Assembly (NCBI RefSeq): GCF_029633865.1
Contig: NC_079213.1
Span: 1,833,121-1,897,120, forward strand
Direction: 5' to 3'
DNA: 64,000 nucleotides
Origin: Lampris incognitus
Taxonomy: Eukaryota; Chordata; Actinopteri; Lampriformes; Lampridae
In this document: piece by piece, positions 1 through 9,850 of the stretch
Layout of the letters: every line of letters begins with the position of its first letter
How positions within the stretch are numbered: position 1 is the stretch's first letter
Made by a program: the position numbers and the translations under genes
Notes under the pieces: model-generated
Databases searched by the model: none
Told to the model about the DNA's origin: nothing
What the model saw: only the letters and a program-made list of their open reading frames with translations

Positions 1-163
1 GATATGTACAGTGTACTGACTATATGTAGTAACGACATGTAGTGATGTGTACAGTGTACTGACTATATATAGTAACGACATGTAGTGATGTGTACAGTGT
101 ACTGACTATATATAGTAACGACATGTAGTAATGTGTACAGTGTACTGACTATATAGAACCCAG
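1..163. repeat. 43-bp tandem repeat, about 4 copies
   Basis: The segment GTGTACTGAC recurs at 11, 54, 97 and 140, giving a 43-bp period. Copies differ by single bases (tatatgtag versus tatatatag; agtgatg versus agtaatg). The array runs off the left edge, so its full size is unknown. Confidence 0.9.
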
Positions 164-169
164 CCGCTG

Positions 170-300
170 AAGATGCACAAGCCAGGTCATTCTTAGTGCC
201 GGTCCCAAGCCCGGATAAATGGGGAGGGTTGCGTCAGGAAGGGCATCCGGCGGAAGCTCTTTGCCAGATCAAATATGCGGATCAAAAAATCAGATTTCCA
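170..300. mobile_element. Fragment of a fish interspersed repeat (probably non-LTR element UTR)
   Basis: The stretch with GGAAGGGCATCCGG and CAAATATGCGGATCA resembles a very common fish dispersed sequence associated with RTE-like LINEs. Family assignment is from memory and was not searched. No coding capacity is seen. It lies between the 43-bp array and the 66-bp array. Confidence 0.45.
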
Positions 301-591
301 TACTGCTCATGGTGGGCTGTGTTGGGTTTTGGAAGGTTGACTTGGACTAAGTAGAAAACGGACTGCAGGACCGTGAGTTCGACTAACATCGCCTGGTGCG
401 GCGTTGGAGGGGGGGGTTCTTGTTAAACGTTCTGGTGGTAAATAAAGGGGCATTGCCGGGGCCATGCGGTGTACGGGGCACGGGGATTGAGATCTCTGCC
501 TCACGACACCTTCTTCCATGCAAGCTCGCCACAGTATGTTTGTACACACGCAAGGCTCCGCGGTGCGGGCTTTGGAACATGGCGCAGGAGG

Positions 592-1710
592 CGTGACAAC
601 ACCAGGGATGCTGTCCAGCTCCAAGCCCAGGGCATCAAACCAGCGCGGTGCAGGAGACGTGACGACACCAGGGATGCTGTCCAGCTCCAAGCCCAGGGCA
701 TCAAACCAGCGCGGTGCAGGAGACGTGACGACACCAGGGATGCTGTCCAGCTCCAAGCCCAGGGCATCAAACCAGCGTGGTGCAGGAGACGTGACGACAC
801 CAGGGATGCTGTCCAGCTCCAAGCCCAGGGCATCAAACCAGCGTGGTGCAGGAGACGTGACGACACCAGGGATGCTGTCCAGCTCCAAGCCCAGGGCATC
901 AAACCAGCGTGGTGCAGGAGACGTGACGACACCAGGGATGCTGTCCAGCTCCAAGCCCAGGGCATCAAACCAGCGTGGTGCAGGAGACGTGACGACACCA
1001 GGGATGCTGTCCAGCTCCAAGCCCAGGGCATCAAACCAGCGTGGTGCAGGAGACGTGACGACCCCAGGGATGCTGTCCAGCTCCAAGCCCAGGGCATCAA
1101 ACCAGCGTGGTGCAGGAGACGTGACGACACCAGGGATGCTGTCCAGCTCCAAGCCCAGGGCATCAAACCAGCGTGGTGCAGGAGACGTGACGACACCAGG
1201 GATGCTGTCCAGCTCCAAGCCCAGGGCATCAAACCAGCGTGGTGCAGGAGACGTGACGACACCAGGGATGCTGTCCAGCTCCAAGCCCAGGGCATCAAAC
1301 CAGCGTGGTGCAGGAGACGTGACGACACCAGGGATGCTGTCCAGCTCCAAGCCCAGGGCATCAAACCAGCGCGGTGCAGGAGACGTGACGACACCAGGGA
1401 TGCTGTCCAGCTCCAAGCCCAGGGCATCAAACCAGCGTGGTGCAGGAGACGTGACGACACCAGGGATGCTGTCCAGCTCCAAGCCCAGGGCATCAAACCA
1501 GCGTGGTGCAGGAGACGTGACGACACCAGGGATGCTGTCCAGCTCCAAGCCCAGGGCATCAAACCAGCGTGGTGCAGGAGACGTGACGACACCAGGGATG
1601 CTGTCCAGCTCCAAGCCCAGGGCATCAAACCAGCGTGGTGCAGGAGACGTGACGACACCAGGGATGCTGTCCAGCTCCAAGCCCAGAGCATTAAACCAGT
1701 CGCTGACCAA
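592..1710. repeat. 66-bp minisatellite, about 17 near-identical copies
   Basis: The unit runs from GTGACGACACCAGGGATGCT to GCGTGGTGCAGGAGAC and repeats every 66 bp with almost no divergence; the variants are GCGCGG/GCGTGG and one ACACC/ACCCC change. Because 66 is a multiple of three and the unit has no stop in several frames, ORFs of over 400 codons run through it on both strands. On the minus strand one frame gives a 22-residue repeat (LGLELDSIPGVVTSPAPR core). The array lies downstream of the CYTH exon on that exon's strand, so it is probably intronic. Confidence 0.93.
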
Positions 1711-1769
1711 AGCCACAGAATTTTCAACAAACGCATTACTTAGGCAGGGAAAAGCCTGTCTAGTGTATG

Positions 1770-1829
1770 TGTGTTAGTGTGTGTGTGTGTGTGTTTCAGT
1801 GTGTGTGTGTGTGTCAGTGTGTGTGTGTA

Positions 1830-1860
<31 letters not shown>

Positions 1861-1862
1861 TT
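1770..1862. repeat. (TG)n microsatellite, imperfect
   Basis: TG dinucleotide runs are interrupted by TTAG, TTCAG and TCAG. It ends three bases from the donor side of the CYTH exon at 1868, so on the gene strand the intron begins almost directly with a CA-rich tract. Confidence 0.9.
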
Positions 1863-1867
1863 CATAC

Positions 1868-2023
1868 CATAAAGTCCCGTAGTTTCAGTCGTCCGTGGCT
1901 GCAGTTGAAGAAGGTATCGTGTTGCCTGATGACTGTGCCTTCTGACTGGCTTAGCTGGCGGGCCTTTGCAGCGAACAGCGCCGAGTCGGTCACCCTGGCC
2001 TTGATCTCCACGTTAGACGGCAT
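1868..2023 (-). CDS. First coding exon of a CYTH-domain protein (partial gene)
   Basis: Read on the minus strand from the ATG at 2023-2021, the exon encodes 52 residues starting MPSNVEIKARV and ending GRLKLRDFM. It is followed at once by a GTATGA donor (ATG|GTATGA), leaving phase 0. The VEIKARV start, the HDTFFN segment and the GRLKLR segment are the opening strands of the CYTH fold, which binds triphosphates (class IV adenylate cyclase and thiamine triphosphatase superfamily). The usual ExExK signature is seen here only as VEIK, as in some animal family members. About 120-130 more residues are expected from exons beyond the left edge. An in-frame ATG 21 codons upstream is less likely to be the start, because homologous proteins as I recall them begin at MPxNVEIK. 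The substrate cannot be told from this exon. Confidence 0.78.
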
Positions 2024-2294
2024 GACGCTGCTGACCGCGTGTTCAAGCCCAGAGACACAGCAAATCAGCTTACACATAATGGGCATTCTGCAGCCGTCTC
2101 TTCAACAAGTTAAATACACCAAAGTGTAAACTTGAATCACCCCGGACGGAAACGACGTGTTGTAGTTGAGATTCTACACTTCAGGTGGTGTGAAACCGCA
2201 CAACAGGACAAACAAAGCACTACAATAGAACCCAGACTCCAATGCAACAGAGGACAGTGCACTCTAGTGTAAGACTTTATACCAAACATTGTAA

Positions 2295-2675
2295 TACCAT
2301 CCATCCATCCACCCATTATCCAAGCTGCTTATTCCAATCGGGGTCGCGGGATGCTGCAGCCTATCCCAGCAGCCACTGGGTGGCAGGCAGGCGGGGAGAC
2401 ACCCTGGACAGGCCACCACACCATCACAGGGCCCACACATGCACACCTAGGGACAGTTTTAGTATGGTGATTCACCTGACCTACGTGTCTTTGGACTGTG
2501 GAAGGAAACCGGAGCCCCTGGAGGAAACCCACGCAGACACGGGGAGAACACGCAAACTCCACACAGAGGACGACCCGGCACGCCCTCCAAGGTTGGACTA
2601 CCCCGGGGCTCGAACCCAGGGCCTTCTTGCTGTCAGGCGACCACGCTAACCACTGTACTACCGTGCCGCCCCCTT
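2295..2675 (+). mobile_element. Fish dispersed repeat (LINE-tail/SINE-like)
   Basis: It begins with a CCATCCATCCATCC tract and includes the very common fish segments GATTCACCTGACCTA, GGAGGAAACCCACGCAGACA and CGAACCCAGGGCCTTCTTG, ending ACCGTGCCGCC. Related truncated or inverted copies occur at 29306-29630, 31660-31800 and 61059-61120. No protein is encoded. The exact family name was not established. Confidence 0.7.
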
Positions 2676-2736
2676 GTAATACCATAATACCAGGGTTAGG
2701 AAATAACTGCAACCCTGACAAAGCTGTCTGCAGGAC

Positions 2737-3992
2737 TGAGAGACACGCTGAGAGACAGCGGTGCAGAGACACGCTGAGAGACACGCTAAGAGACAGTGGT
2801 GCAGAGACACGCTGAGAGACACGCTGAGAGACACACTGAGAGACACGCTGAGAGACACGCTGAGAGACACACTGAGAGACACGCTAAGAGACAGTGGTGC
2901 AGAGACACGCTGAGAGACACGCTGAGAGACACGCTGAGAGACACGTTGAGAGACACGTTGAGAGACACACTGAGAGACACGCTAAGAAACAGTGGTGCAG
3001 AGACACGCTGAGAGACACACTGAGAGACATGCTAAGAGACAGTGGTGCAGGACACGCTGAGAGACACACTGAGAGACATGCTAAGAGACAGTGGTGCAGA
3101 GACACGCTGAGAGACACGCTGAGAGACACGCTGAGAGACAGCGGTGCAGAGACACGTTGAGAGACACACTGAGAGACACGCTAAGAAACAGTGGTGCAGA
3201 GACACGCTGAGAGACACACTGAGAGACATGCTAAGAGACAGTGGTGCAGAGACACGCTGAGAGACACGCTGAGAGACACGCTGAGAGACACGCTGAGAGA
3301 CAGCGGTGCAGAGACACGCTGAGAGACACGCTGAGAGACACGCTAAGAGACAGTGGTGCAGAGACACGCTGAGAGACACACTGAGAGACACGCTGAGAGA
3401 CAGCGGTGCAGAGACACGCTGAGAGACACACTGAGAGACACGCTAAGAAACAGTGGTGCAGAGACACGCTGAGAGACACACTGAGAGACATGCTAAGAGA
3501 CAGTGGTGCAGAGACACGTTGAGAGACACACTGAGAGACACGCTAAGAGACAGTGGTGCAGAGACACGTTGAGAGACACGCTGAGAGACACGCTGAGAGA
3601 CACGCTGAGAGACACGCTGAGAGACAGCGGTGCAGAGACACGCTGAGAGACACGCTGAGAGACACGCTGAGAGACACGCTGAGAGACACGCTGAGAGACA
3701 GCGGTGCAGAGACACGCTGAGAGACACGCTGAGAGACACGCTGAGAGACAGCGGTGCAGAGACACGCTAAGAGACAGCGGTGCAGAGACACGCTGAGAGA
3801 CACGCTGAGAGACAGCGGTGCAGAGACACGCTGAGAGACAGCGGTGCAGAGACACGCTGAGAGACACGCTGAGAGACACGCTGAGAGACACGCTGAGAGA
3901 CAGCGGTGCAGAGACACGCTGAGAGACACGCTGAGAGACAGCGGTGCAGAGACACGCTGAGAGACACGCTGAGAGACAGCTGTGCAGAGATG
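2737..3992. repeat. 12/14-bp composite minisatellite
   Basis: Runs of one to seven 12-bp units (GAGACACGCTGA and close variants) are punctuated by a 14-bp unit (GAGACAGCGGTGCA or GAGACAGTGGTGCA). The variants CACACTGA, CACGTTGA and CATGCTAA cluster locally. The array is about 1.25 kb. Frames stay open over long stretches and give low-complexity ORFs of S, L, V, C and R residues; these are not genes. Confidence 0.93.
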
Positions 3993-4309
3993 CTGCACAG
4001 CAGAGATGCTGCACAGCTGCACTGGTGGAGAATGGAAACAAATGAAGCCAAACCTGATCAAGCCGAGGCTGGTCAGACAACTGATGCCAGGTTTGCTGTG
4101 ATGGAGAGCGTGCTTCAGGTTGAAATGAGGAATGAGAAGGCAGCAGACGACAAGTGGATTCACCAAGTCTCTGCTTTGAACGAAGAGCGATGCAGAGACT
4201 CGTGATGAGCACACGAAGTAAACAAACCCACACGATTCGCAGGTTCGGTATACTGCGCATGTGTGTGAATGTGATGTGCGCGACGTGAACGTCAGGCAGC
4301 GTAGCACAA
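3993..4309. other. Unique sequence between array and LINE fragment
   Basis: A plus-strand open segment (about 4032-4205) encodes a short charged, probably helical peptide beginning METNEAKPDQ and ending at TGA 4203-4205. I do not recognise it; it could be a scrap of a gene or of an element. No other feature is seen. Confidence 0.3.
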
Positions 4310-5176
4310 ACTGAAATTTACTACTACTTCTGGCTGCTCCCGTTAGGGGGCGCCACAGCGGATCATCCGTTACCATCTCTTCCTGTCTTCTGCATCTTCC
4401 TCTGTCACACCAGCCACCTGCATGTCCTCCCTCACCACATCCATAAACCTCCTCTTTGGCCTTCCTCTTCTCCTCTTCCCTGGCAGCTCCATATTCAGCA
4501 TCCTTCTCCCAGTATACCCAGCATCTCTCCTCCACACATGTCCACACCATCTCAATCTTGTCTCTCTTGCTTTGTCTCCAAACCGTCCAACCTGAGCTGT
4601 CCCTCTAATATACTCCTTCCTAATCCTGTCCTTCTTCATCACTCCCAATGAAAATCTTATCATCTTCATCTCTGCCACCTCCAGCTCCTCCTCCTGTCTT
4701 TTCATCAGTGCCACTGTCTCCAAACCATATAACATAGCTGGTCTCTCAACCGTCTTGTAAACCTTCCCTTTAACTCTTGCTGGTACCCCTCTGTCACAAA
4801 TCATTCCTGACACTCTTCTCCACCCGCTCCACCCTGCCTGCACTCTCTTCTTCACCTCTCTCCTGCACTCCCCTTTACTTTGGACAGTGGACCCCAAGTA
4901 TTTAAACTCAAACACCTTTGTCACCTCCACTCCTTGCATCCTCACCATTCCACTGTCCTCCCTCTCATTCACACATAGGTATTCCGTCTGGCTCCTACTG
5001 ACTTTCATTCCTCTTCTCTCCAGTGCATACCTCCACCTCTCCAGGCTCTCCTCCACCTGCACCCTACTCTCACTACAGATCAATATGTCATCCATGAACA
5101 TCCTAGTCCATGGAGACTCCTGCCTGATCTTGTCCGTCAACCTGACCAACACCACTGCAAACAAGAAAGGTAACAC
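4310..5176 (-). pseudogene. 3' end of an RTE-like LINE reverse transcriptase ORF
   Basis: The minus-strand frame encodes the C-terminal half of a LINE polyprotein. It starts within the palm (RLTDKIRQESPW) and passes the region of the catalytic box, which reads FMDD where FADD is expected. It then continues through EFKYLGSTVQ, RVQAGWSGWRRVSG and the tail motifs RFSLGV, RLRWCGHVWRR and GRPKRRFMDVVREDMQ. The 3' end beyond the ORF has the GGCGCC/CCCTAACGGGAGCAG type tail common in fish elements. The N-terminal endonuclease is absent, as in a 5'-truncated insertion. It is the same family as the copy at 20890-23112, which retains the complementary N-terminal part. Confidence 0.85.
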
Positions 5177-5189
5177 GGATTACATTTAT

Positions 5190-5400
5190 CCTGCGCTTCT
5201 CCAGCTGCAACAGCCACTCAACGCGCTGTACAGTCAATGAATGCCCCCCAGCCCCCCCCCCCCCCGAAGGGGAGGAGGGGAGAGCCAGGAGTTAGACTAA
5301 TAAAACAAGTTAGGAGTTTAGGTGTCTTGCTCGAGGGCACTTTACACATTTTTTGCAAGGCGCCGAGGATCGAATCGGTGTTTTGACGATTTATGCTGCC
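5190..5400. other. Low-information segment with poly-C tract
   Basis: It contains a run of about 14 C at 5252-5265 followed by GAAGGGGAGGAGGGG and an AT-richer stretch. It resembles dispersed fish repeat material. No gene is seen. Confidence 0.3.
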
Positions 5401-5441
5401 TAGTCGAAAAGCGCTACCGTAGCGCAGCTGGATAGCAGGGC

Positions 5442-5498
5442 CGCTAACGCTAGCCCGCTAACGCTAGCCCGCTAGCCCGCTAACGCTAGCCCGCTGAG
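5442..5498. repeat. GCTAACGCTAGCCC short repeat
   Basis: Three full 14-bp units plus one shortened unit (GCTAGCCC) sit directly before the ATG at 5508. The unit contains the NheI-like palindrome GCTAGC. Confidence 0.85.
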
Positions 5499-5507
5499 GT
5501 CGCCACC

Positions 5508-5657
5508 ATGCCCGGAGCCGCTCAGCAGCGCGGACATACGGACAGAACAGCGACACGCCTCGACCTGCTGCTGCTCCGAGCCACTGTCGCCCGAAACCCG
5601 CCTGTGAAATATGCAGATGGACTCTTTGCTTACCTGATTAACGGGCTCGACACCTGA
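5508..5657 (+). CDS. Possible small ORF with perfect Kozak context, 49 codons
   Basis: GCCACC immediately precedes the ATG at 5508-5510. The frame reads MPGAAQQRGHTDRT and ends at TGA 5655-5657, inside the first unit of a 20-bp repeat. It lies within the CpG-rich region. I recognise no domain. Either it is a short translated leader or first exon of an unrecognised gene, or the Kozak match is chance in GC-rich DNA. Confidence 0.25.
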   Translation: MPGAAQQRGHTDRTATRLDLLLLRATVARNPPVKYADGLFAYLINGLDT

Positions 5658-5728
5658 TTAGTGGGCTCGACACCTGATTAGCGGGCTCGACACCTGATTA
5701 ACGGGCTCGACACCTGATCAGCGGACCG
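5636..5728. repeat. 20-bp tandem repeat, about 4.5 copies
   Basis: The unit ACCTGATTAACGGGCTCGAC recurs every 20 bp with changes at AACGGG/AGTGGG/AGCGGG, and the last copy decays into ATCAGCGGACC. It lies in the promoter-like GC-rich region. Confidence 0.9.
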
Positions 5729-6004
5729 TTCTGCGGCTATGCGCTAGCTAGCGAGGCGTGCTGCGGGACGGCAGCCTTCTGCCACAAGGCAAGGCGCGTT
5801 TCAGTTTCCCGCGGCTGCGGTTCAGCGGGGCGGAGCCAGGGTGTCGCGGAGGCGGGAAGAGGAAGGACAAGACGCCGCCGCTCTGACGTCACCGCGGAGC
5901 GACAGACAGACGGACACGTGTTTGTCGTTGTCGTTCCAACATTTTGTTATTTATTGTTCATTTCTTTTCATTGAGACATATTTTCTTAACATTTCAGTGT
6001 GACA

Positions 6005-6592
6005 AGAAGCAGAAGAGAGAGGAGGCCAGAGGGGGGGGAGGGGGAGGAGACCAGGGGGAGAAGAGAGAGGAGGCCAGAGGGGGGGGGGGGGGAGGAGACC
6101 AGGGGGAGAAGAGAGAGGAGGCCAGAGGGGGGGGAGGGGGAGGAGACCAGGGGGAGAAGAGAGAGGAGGCCAGAGGGAGAAGAGAGAGGAGACCAGAGGG
6201 AGAAGAGAGAGGAGGCCAGGGGGAGAAGAGAGAGGAGACCAGGGGGAGAAGAGAGAGGAGACCAGGGGGAGAAGAGAGAGGAGGCCAGGGGGAGAAGAGA
6301 GAGGAGGCCAGGGGGAGAAGAGAGAGGAGACCAGTGGGAGAAGAGAGAGGAGGCCAGGGGGAGAAGAGAGAGGAGACCAGAGGGAGAAGAGAGAGGAGGC
6401 CAGGGGGAGAAGAGAGAGGAGACCAGGGGGAGAAGAGAGAGGAGACCAGGGGGAGAAGAGAGAGGAGACCAGGGGGAGAAGAGAGAGGAGACCAGAGGGA
6501 GAAGAGAGAGGAGGCCAGAGGGAGAAGAGAGAGGAGACCAGAGGGAGGAGAGAGAGGAGACCAGAGGGAGGAGAGAGGAGGCCAGGGGGCAG
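6005..6592. repeat. 24-bp purine-only minisatellite
   Basis: The unit is GGCCAGGGGGAGAAGAGAGAGGAG, with 27- to 30-bp early units carrying longer G runs. One strand is almost pure purine, so triplex-forming (H-DNA) or quadruplex-like structure is plausible. The 24-bp period keeps frames open (GEKREEAR octapeptide on plus; SSPSGLLS-type on minus). These ORFs are repeat artefacts unless spliced from the acceptor-like site at 5983-5999. Confidence 0.93.
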
Positions 6593-6599
6593 CAGTTCC

Positions 6600-8080
6600 A
6601 TGCCAGAACTGTACAGACAGAATGAAAGAGGACAGAACCGACTACAACACATGGACCCACACAAGAGGTCCAGTTAATCGGGTGTAATCCTGAAGAGTTT
6701 GCACACACTGATGGTTTTGGTTAGTTTCTTTTTACAGGTTTTTAAATGTAATAGAGTTTGAAGATATATGCTTAGCTCTGTTTGTTTAAATGTTATAAGA
6801 TGGTGACGTCTTCACATTTTTCTTTTTATGAATACAGAATTTGGCTAAAGCAAGTTAATGACATATTGTTCATTGCTGGAGAAATTAGGATTGTTGAATA
6901 TCAATAACAAATGGTGTTTTTTGGGTGAAATGTCCTTATCAGAAGAGCCAGCTGGAAATCAGCCCACATGTACACGTTGAATAAACACCTGTCCTAGAGT
7001 TTCCACCATGTAATTACAAAAGGAGGAATTGTCTCCTATATTAGGAATGAATTTACAAATAATGGAATTGACCGGGTAAAATGTATGTATGACTCTAAAT
7101 AAAAATCATTTGATTTTGTTAGGTAACACATACTTGTAGGGGAGAGTAAATACGGTGTTCCATGTTCTACCTTCAAGAGCTTGGTCTGTCCACTTACATA
7201 AGAGGTTGTCCACAAAGAGGAAGTGTACCATGTTGTAATATGATTACACCCTTGCCTTTGGATACTTAGGCTTTCAAATACCGGTGCTTATTTTCTTATA
7301 TTCGCAAAGTTTTGCATTTATTGTATGGCTGCATTTTGAATGTCGTGAAAAGTCACCACACTGCTCTGAGCTTGAGTGACGCCTTGTATTTAAGTGTTGT
7401 CCACCATGTTAAGGGGGACTTTTTCCGTCTACAGATTAGTTTAGTGAAATTTGTAAACTTTTCATACATTAAACATATTGAGAAAATGTGTAAAGATATG
7501 TGCAAGCCAGCATGGATTAAATGCTAATGTATGATTTAATATAGTAACTGGAGTAGGGACCTGTCATTGTAATCATTTTTGCATCTGTCGATCTTCTAAT
7601 GCAACAGTGTTTTTTTAACTTCGAGTGTAAAATTGCTGTTTTCTCAAAAATAAGGATTTTTCATAGTTCAAAAACCTGATGTGATAGGCAAAAACTCATC
7701 TGGATTCAGCACCCAAAACTTAGCTAGAATCCGTTGAAACCCCCATGCAAGAAAAGTTGTGTTGACCAGCGTTACACATCATAACACTGTACAAGAGAGT
7801 GTGGTGCACACAGCGCGGCTGCCATGGTCAGAGCATGACCAGAGGAGGTGCTGGTGCTGAGTGTGGGGGACAACACACACGTATCATTGTTGAGGGTGCA
7901 GGGGGGGAGGGGGAGGAGGGGGGGTACTGTTTGCAAGGAGAGGGAGCTTAATGGAAAATGAATTGCAAAGTAAATTAATTGGGGTCATTTTGACCCCAGC
8001 TGTGCAGTAACGGGGGTATGAATGTTATGCATTAAAGGGTTAACATTATTTTCCAAATGTTCCGAGTCTTTGTTTATGTT
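6600..8080. other. AT-rich unassigned region; possible piggyBac-type end
   Basis: No gene is recognised. At 7976-8042 the sequence contains the palindromic GGGGTCATTTTGACCCC and ends GCATTAAAGGGTTAA. Read on the minus strand this is TTAA followed by CCCTTTAATGC, which is the form of a piggyBac-like terminus with its TTAA target. No matching opposite end was found. A G-rich tract lies at 7900-7925. Confidence 0.3.
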
Positions 8081-8082
8081 GT

Positions 8083-9850
8083 GTGATTTGCAGCTGTGAA
8101 GACTACCTAACCTGCTGCCAAGACTCTGCTGTGTATACTGGTACCTTGCACGGTCAGCTAGCTATGGCTGCACCTCCAAAGAGAAGAAAGTGCCGTAACG
8201 ACCCAGATACCTTCTGCTGTACCTGTGGATGCTTCACTTTAGCCCCTCGAATACGCAACAGCACTGCATTCGTCAAGAGAGTGTACCGTGCTGACTTTAG
8301 AGTACCGCTTGGAGACCAGGACAAACACTGGGCCCCTCATGAAGTATGCACGACTTGTGTCGAAACTCTGAGATCTTGGTCTCAAGGGAAACATGCTAAG
8401 CTCAAGTTTGGCATGCCGATGGTTTGGAGAGAATCAAACCCCCACCTAGGTGACTGCTACTTCTGCCTTGTAAATGTCAAAGGCTTCAATAAGAAAAACA
8501 AGCAATACATGAAATACCCCAGCATACCCTCTGCTATACGGCCAGTTCCTCGCTGTCACGAAATACCCGTACCCATTTTTACCGAGCTCGCAGAGATTGA
8601 TGAGGAAGCACTTACTTCATCCACATCTTTATCCCTTGTTGATGATGATGAAGGAGAAGCAGACGCAGAGTACAAGCCATTGGATTCAGTTTTTGATCCA
8701 CCTTCACTGTATAGTCAGCCTGAATTGAATGATCTGATCCGGGATTTGAATTTGCCAAAACAATCTGCTGAGTTGTTGGCTTCCAGGCTGCAAGAGAAAA
8801 ACCTTCTCAAAGCCGGAACAAGCGTCTCGTCTCACTCACAACACAGAGGCACAACTGAGGAAGAGTTTCCACTCTGATGGTCAACTTGTATACTGCCATG
8901 ATGCTGAAGGGCTTCTTCTCACTATGGGGTTCCCTGCGCACCATTCAAGTGAGTGGAGACTCTTTATTGACAGTTCGAAAAGAAGTTTGAATTGTGTTTT
9001 ACTTCACAATGGGAACATCCATGGATCCATCCCTATAGGACACCCGGTGACCTTGAAGGAGGAGTATGCAAACATCAAGGTTGTCCTTGAACAATTGAAG
9101 TACCACGATCATGAATGGTCGATTTGTGTGGATTTGAAAATGGTGAACTTCCTTTTGGCGCAACAAGGAGGTTACACCAAATACCCTTGTTTCCTCTGCT
9201 ACTGGGACAGTAGGGCTAAGGAGGAGCACTGGGTGAGAAAGGGATGGCCATCAAGGAATAGTTTGATACCTGGGGACAAGAACATCCTTAATGAACCACT
9301 GGTTGATCGGGAAAATATCATCCTTCCACCACTGCACATCAAACTCGGTCTGATGAAGCAGTTTGTTAAAGCTCTTGATGAGACTGGAGACTGCTTTGGC
9401 TGCATATGTTCAGCCTTCCCGAGTCTTAGCGACGAGAGGAAAAAGCAGGGATATTCGACGGACCTCAGATCAGGACATTACTCAAGGACCCACACTTCGT
9501 TATGACGATGGCCGCTGTCGAAGCTCGAGCACGGAGTGTATTCACTAATGTGGTGCAGCATTGTCTTGGGGACAAGAAAGAGGACAACCACCGAGAGACT
9601 GTGGAGGAGCTGCTGCTTAGTCTGCGAGCGCCGGGGTGCAGAATGAGCATCGAGGTGCACTACTTGCACAGTCGCCTGAGCAAGTTTCCAGATGACCTTG
9701 GAGATGTAAGCGAGGAACAGGGGGAACGTTTCCATCAAGACAGTAAAGTGATGGAAGAACGTCATTCAAGGTCGTTGGGACTCAAATATGATGGCAGATG
9801 ACTGCTGGAGTTTGATGAGGGATGTCCCAGGTGCTGTATTGTTCTTGGAG
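8083..9850 (+). pseudogene. Decayed gene of a multicopy transposon-associated family
   Basis: Three consecutive plus-strand pieces belong to one protein. Piece 1 (about 8164-8877) has a cysteine-rich N terminus (FCCTCGCF, CTTC), a VPMVW-type segment (GMPMVWRESNPH) and CYFCLVNVKG. Piece 2 (about 8870-9505) has FIDSSKRSLN, VLLHNGN, KYPCFLCYWDSR, GWPSR and LPPLHIKLGLMKQFVKALD. Piece 3 (9502-9801) ends with LHSRLSKFP and the EEQGERFHQD segment, and a last scrap to about 9850 lies in another frame. Successive pieces change frame, so the copy is broken by small indels near 8865 and 9440-9500. The family occurs in many copies in fish and arthropods, as I recall. It is usually listed as uncharacterised and is probably transposon-borne; its biochemical role is unknown to me. 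Confidence 0.7.

Larger units (their letters stand above)
5400..5930. promoter_or_regulatory. GC/CpG-rich promoter-like region with CRE and GC boxes
   Basis: This segment is much richer in CpG than its surroundings. It has a GGGGCGGAGCC GC box near 5825-5837 and a perfect palindromic CRE (TGACGTCA) at 5884-5891. There is no TATA box at a usual distance. It could drive a plus-strand transcript or, by divergence, the minus-strand CYTH gene 3.4-3.9 kb away. A splice acceptor-like TTTTCTTAACATTTCAG precedes the purine-rich array at 6000, so a plus-strand transcript could splice into that array. Direction and target are inference. Confidence 0.45.

Noticed and set aside
2329-2784. Minus-strand ORF of 151 codons
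   Set aside because: It crosses from a dispersed repeat into the 12/14-bp array and has no domain.
5951-6708. ORFs of about 240 codons on both strands
   Set aside because: 24-bp purine repeat; no stop in the unit and a period divisible by three explain the open frames.
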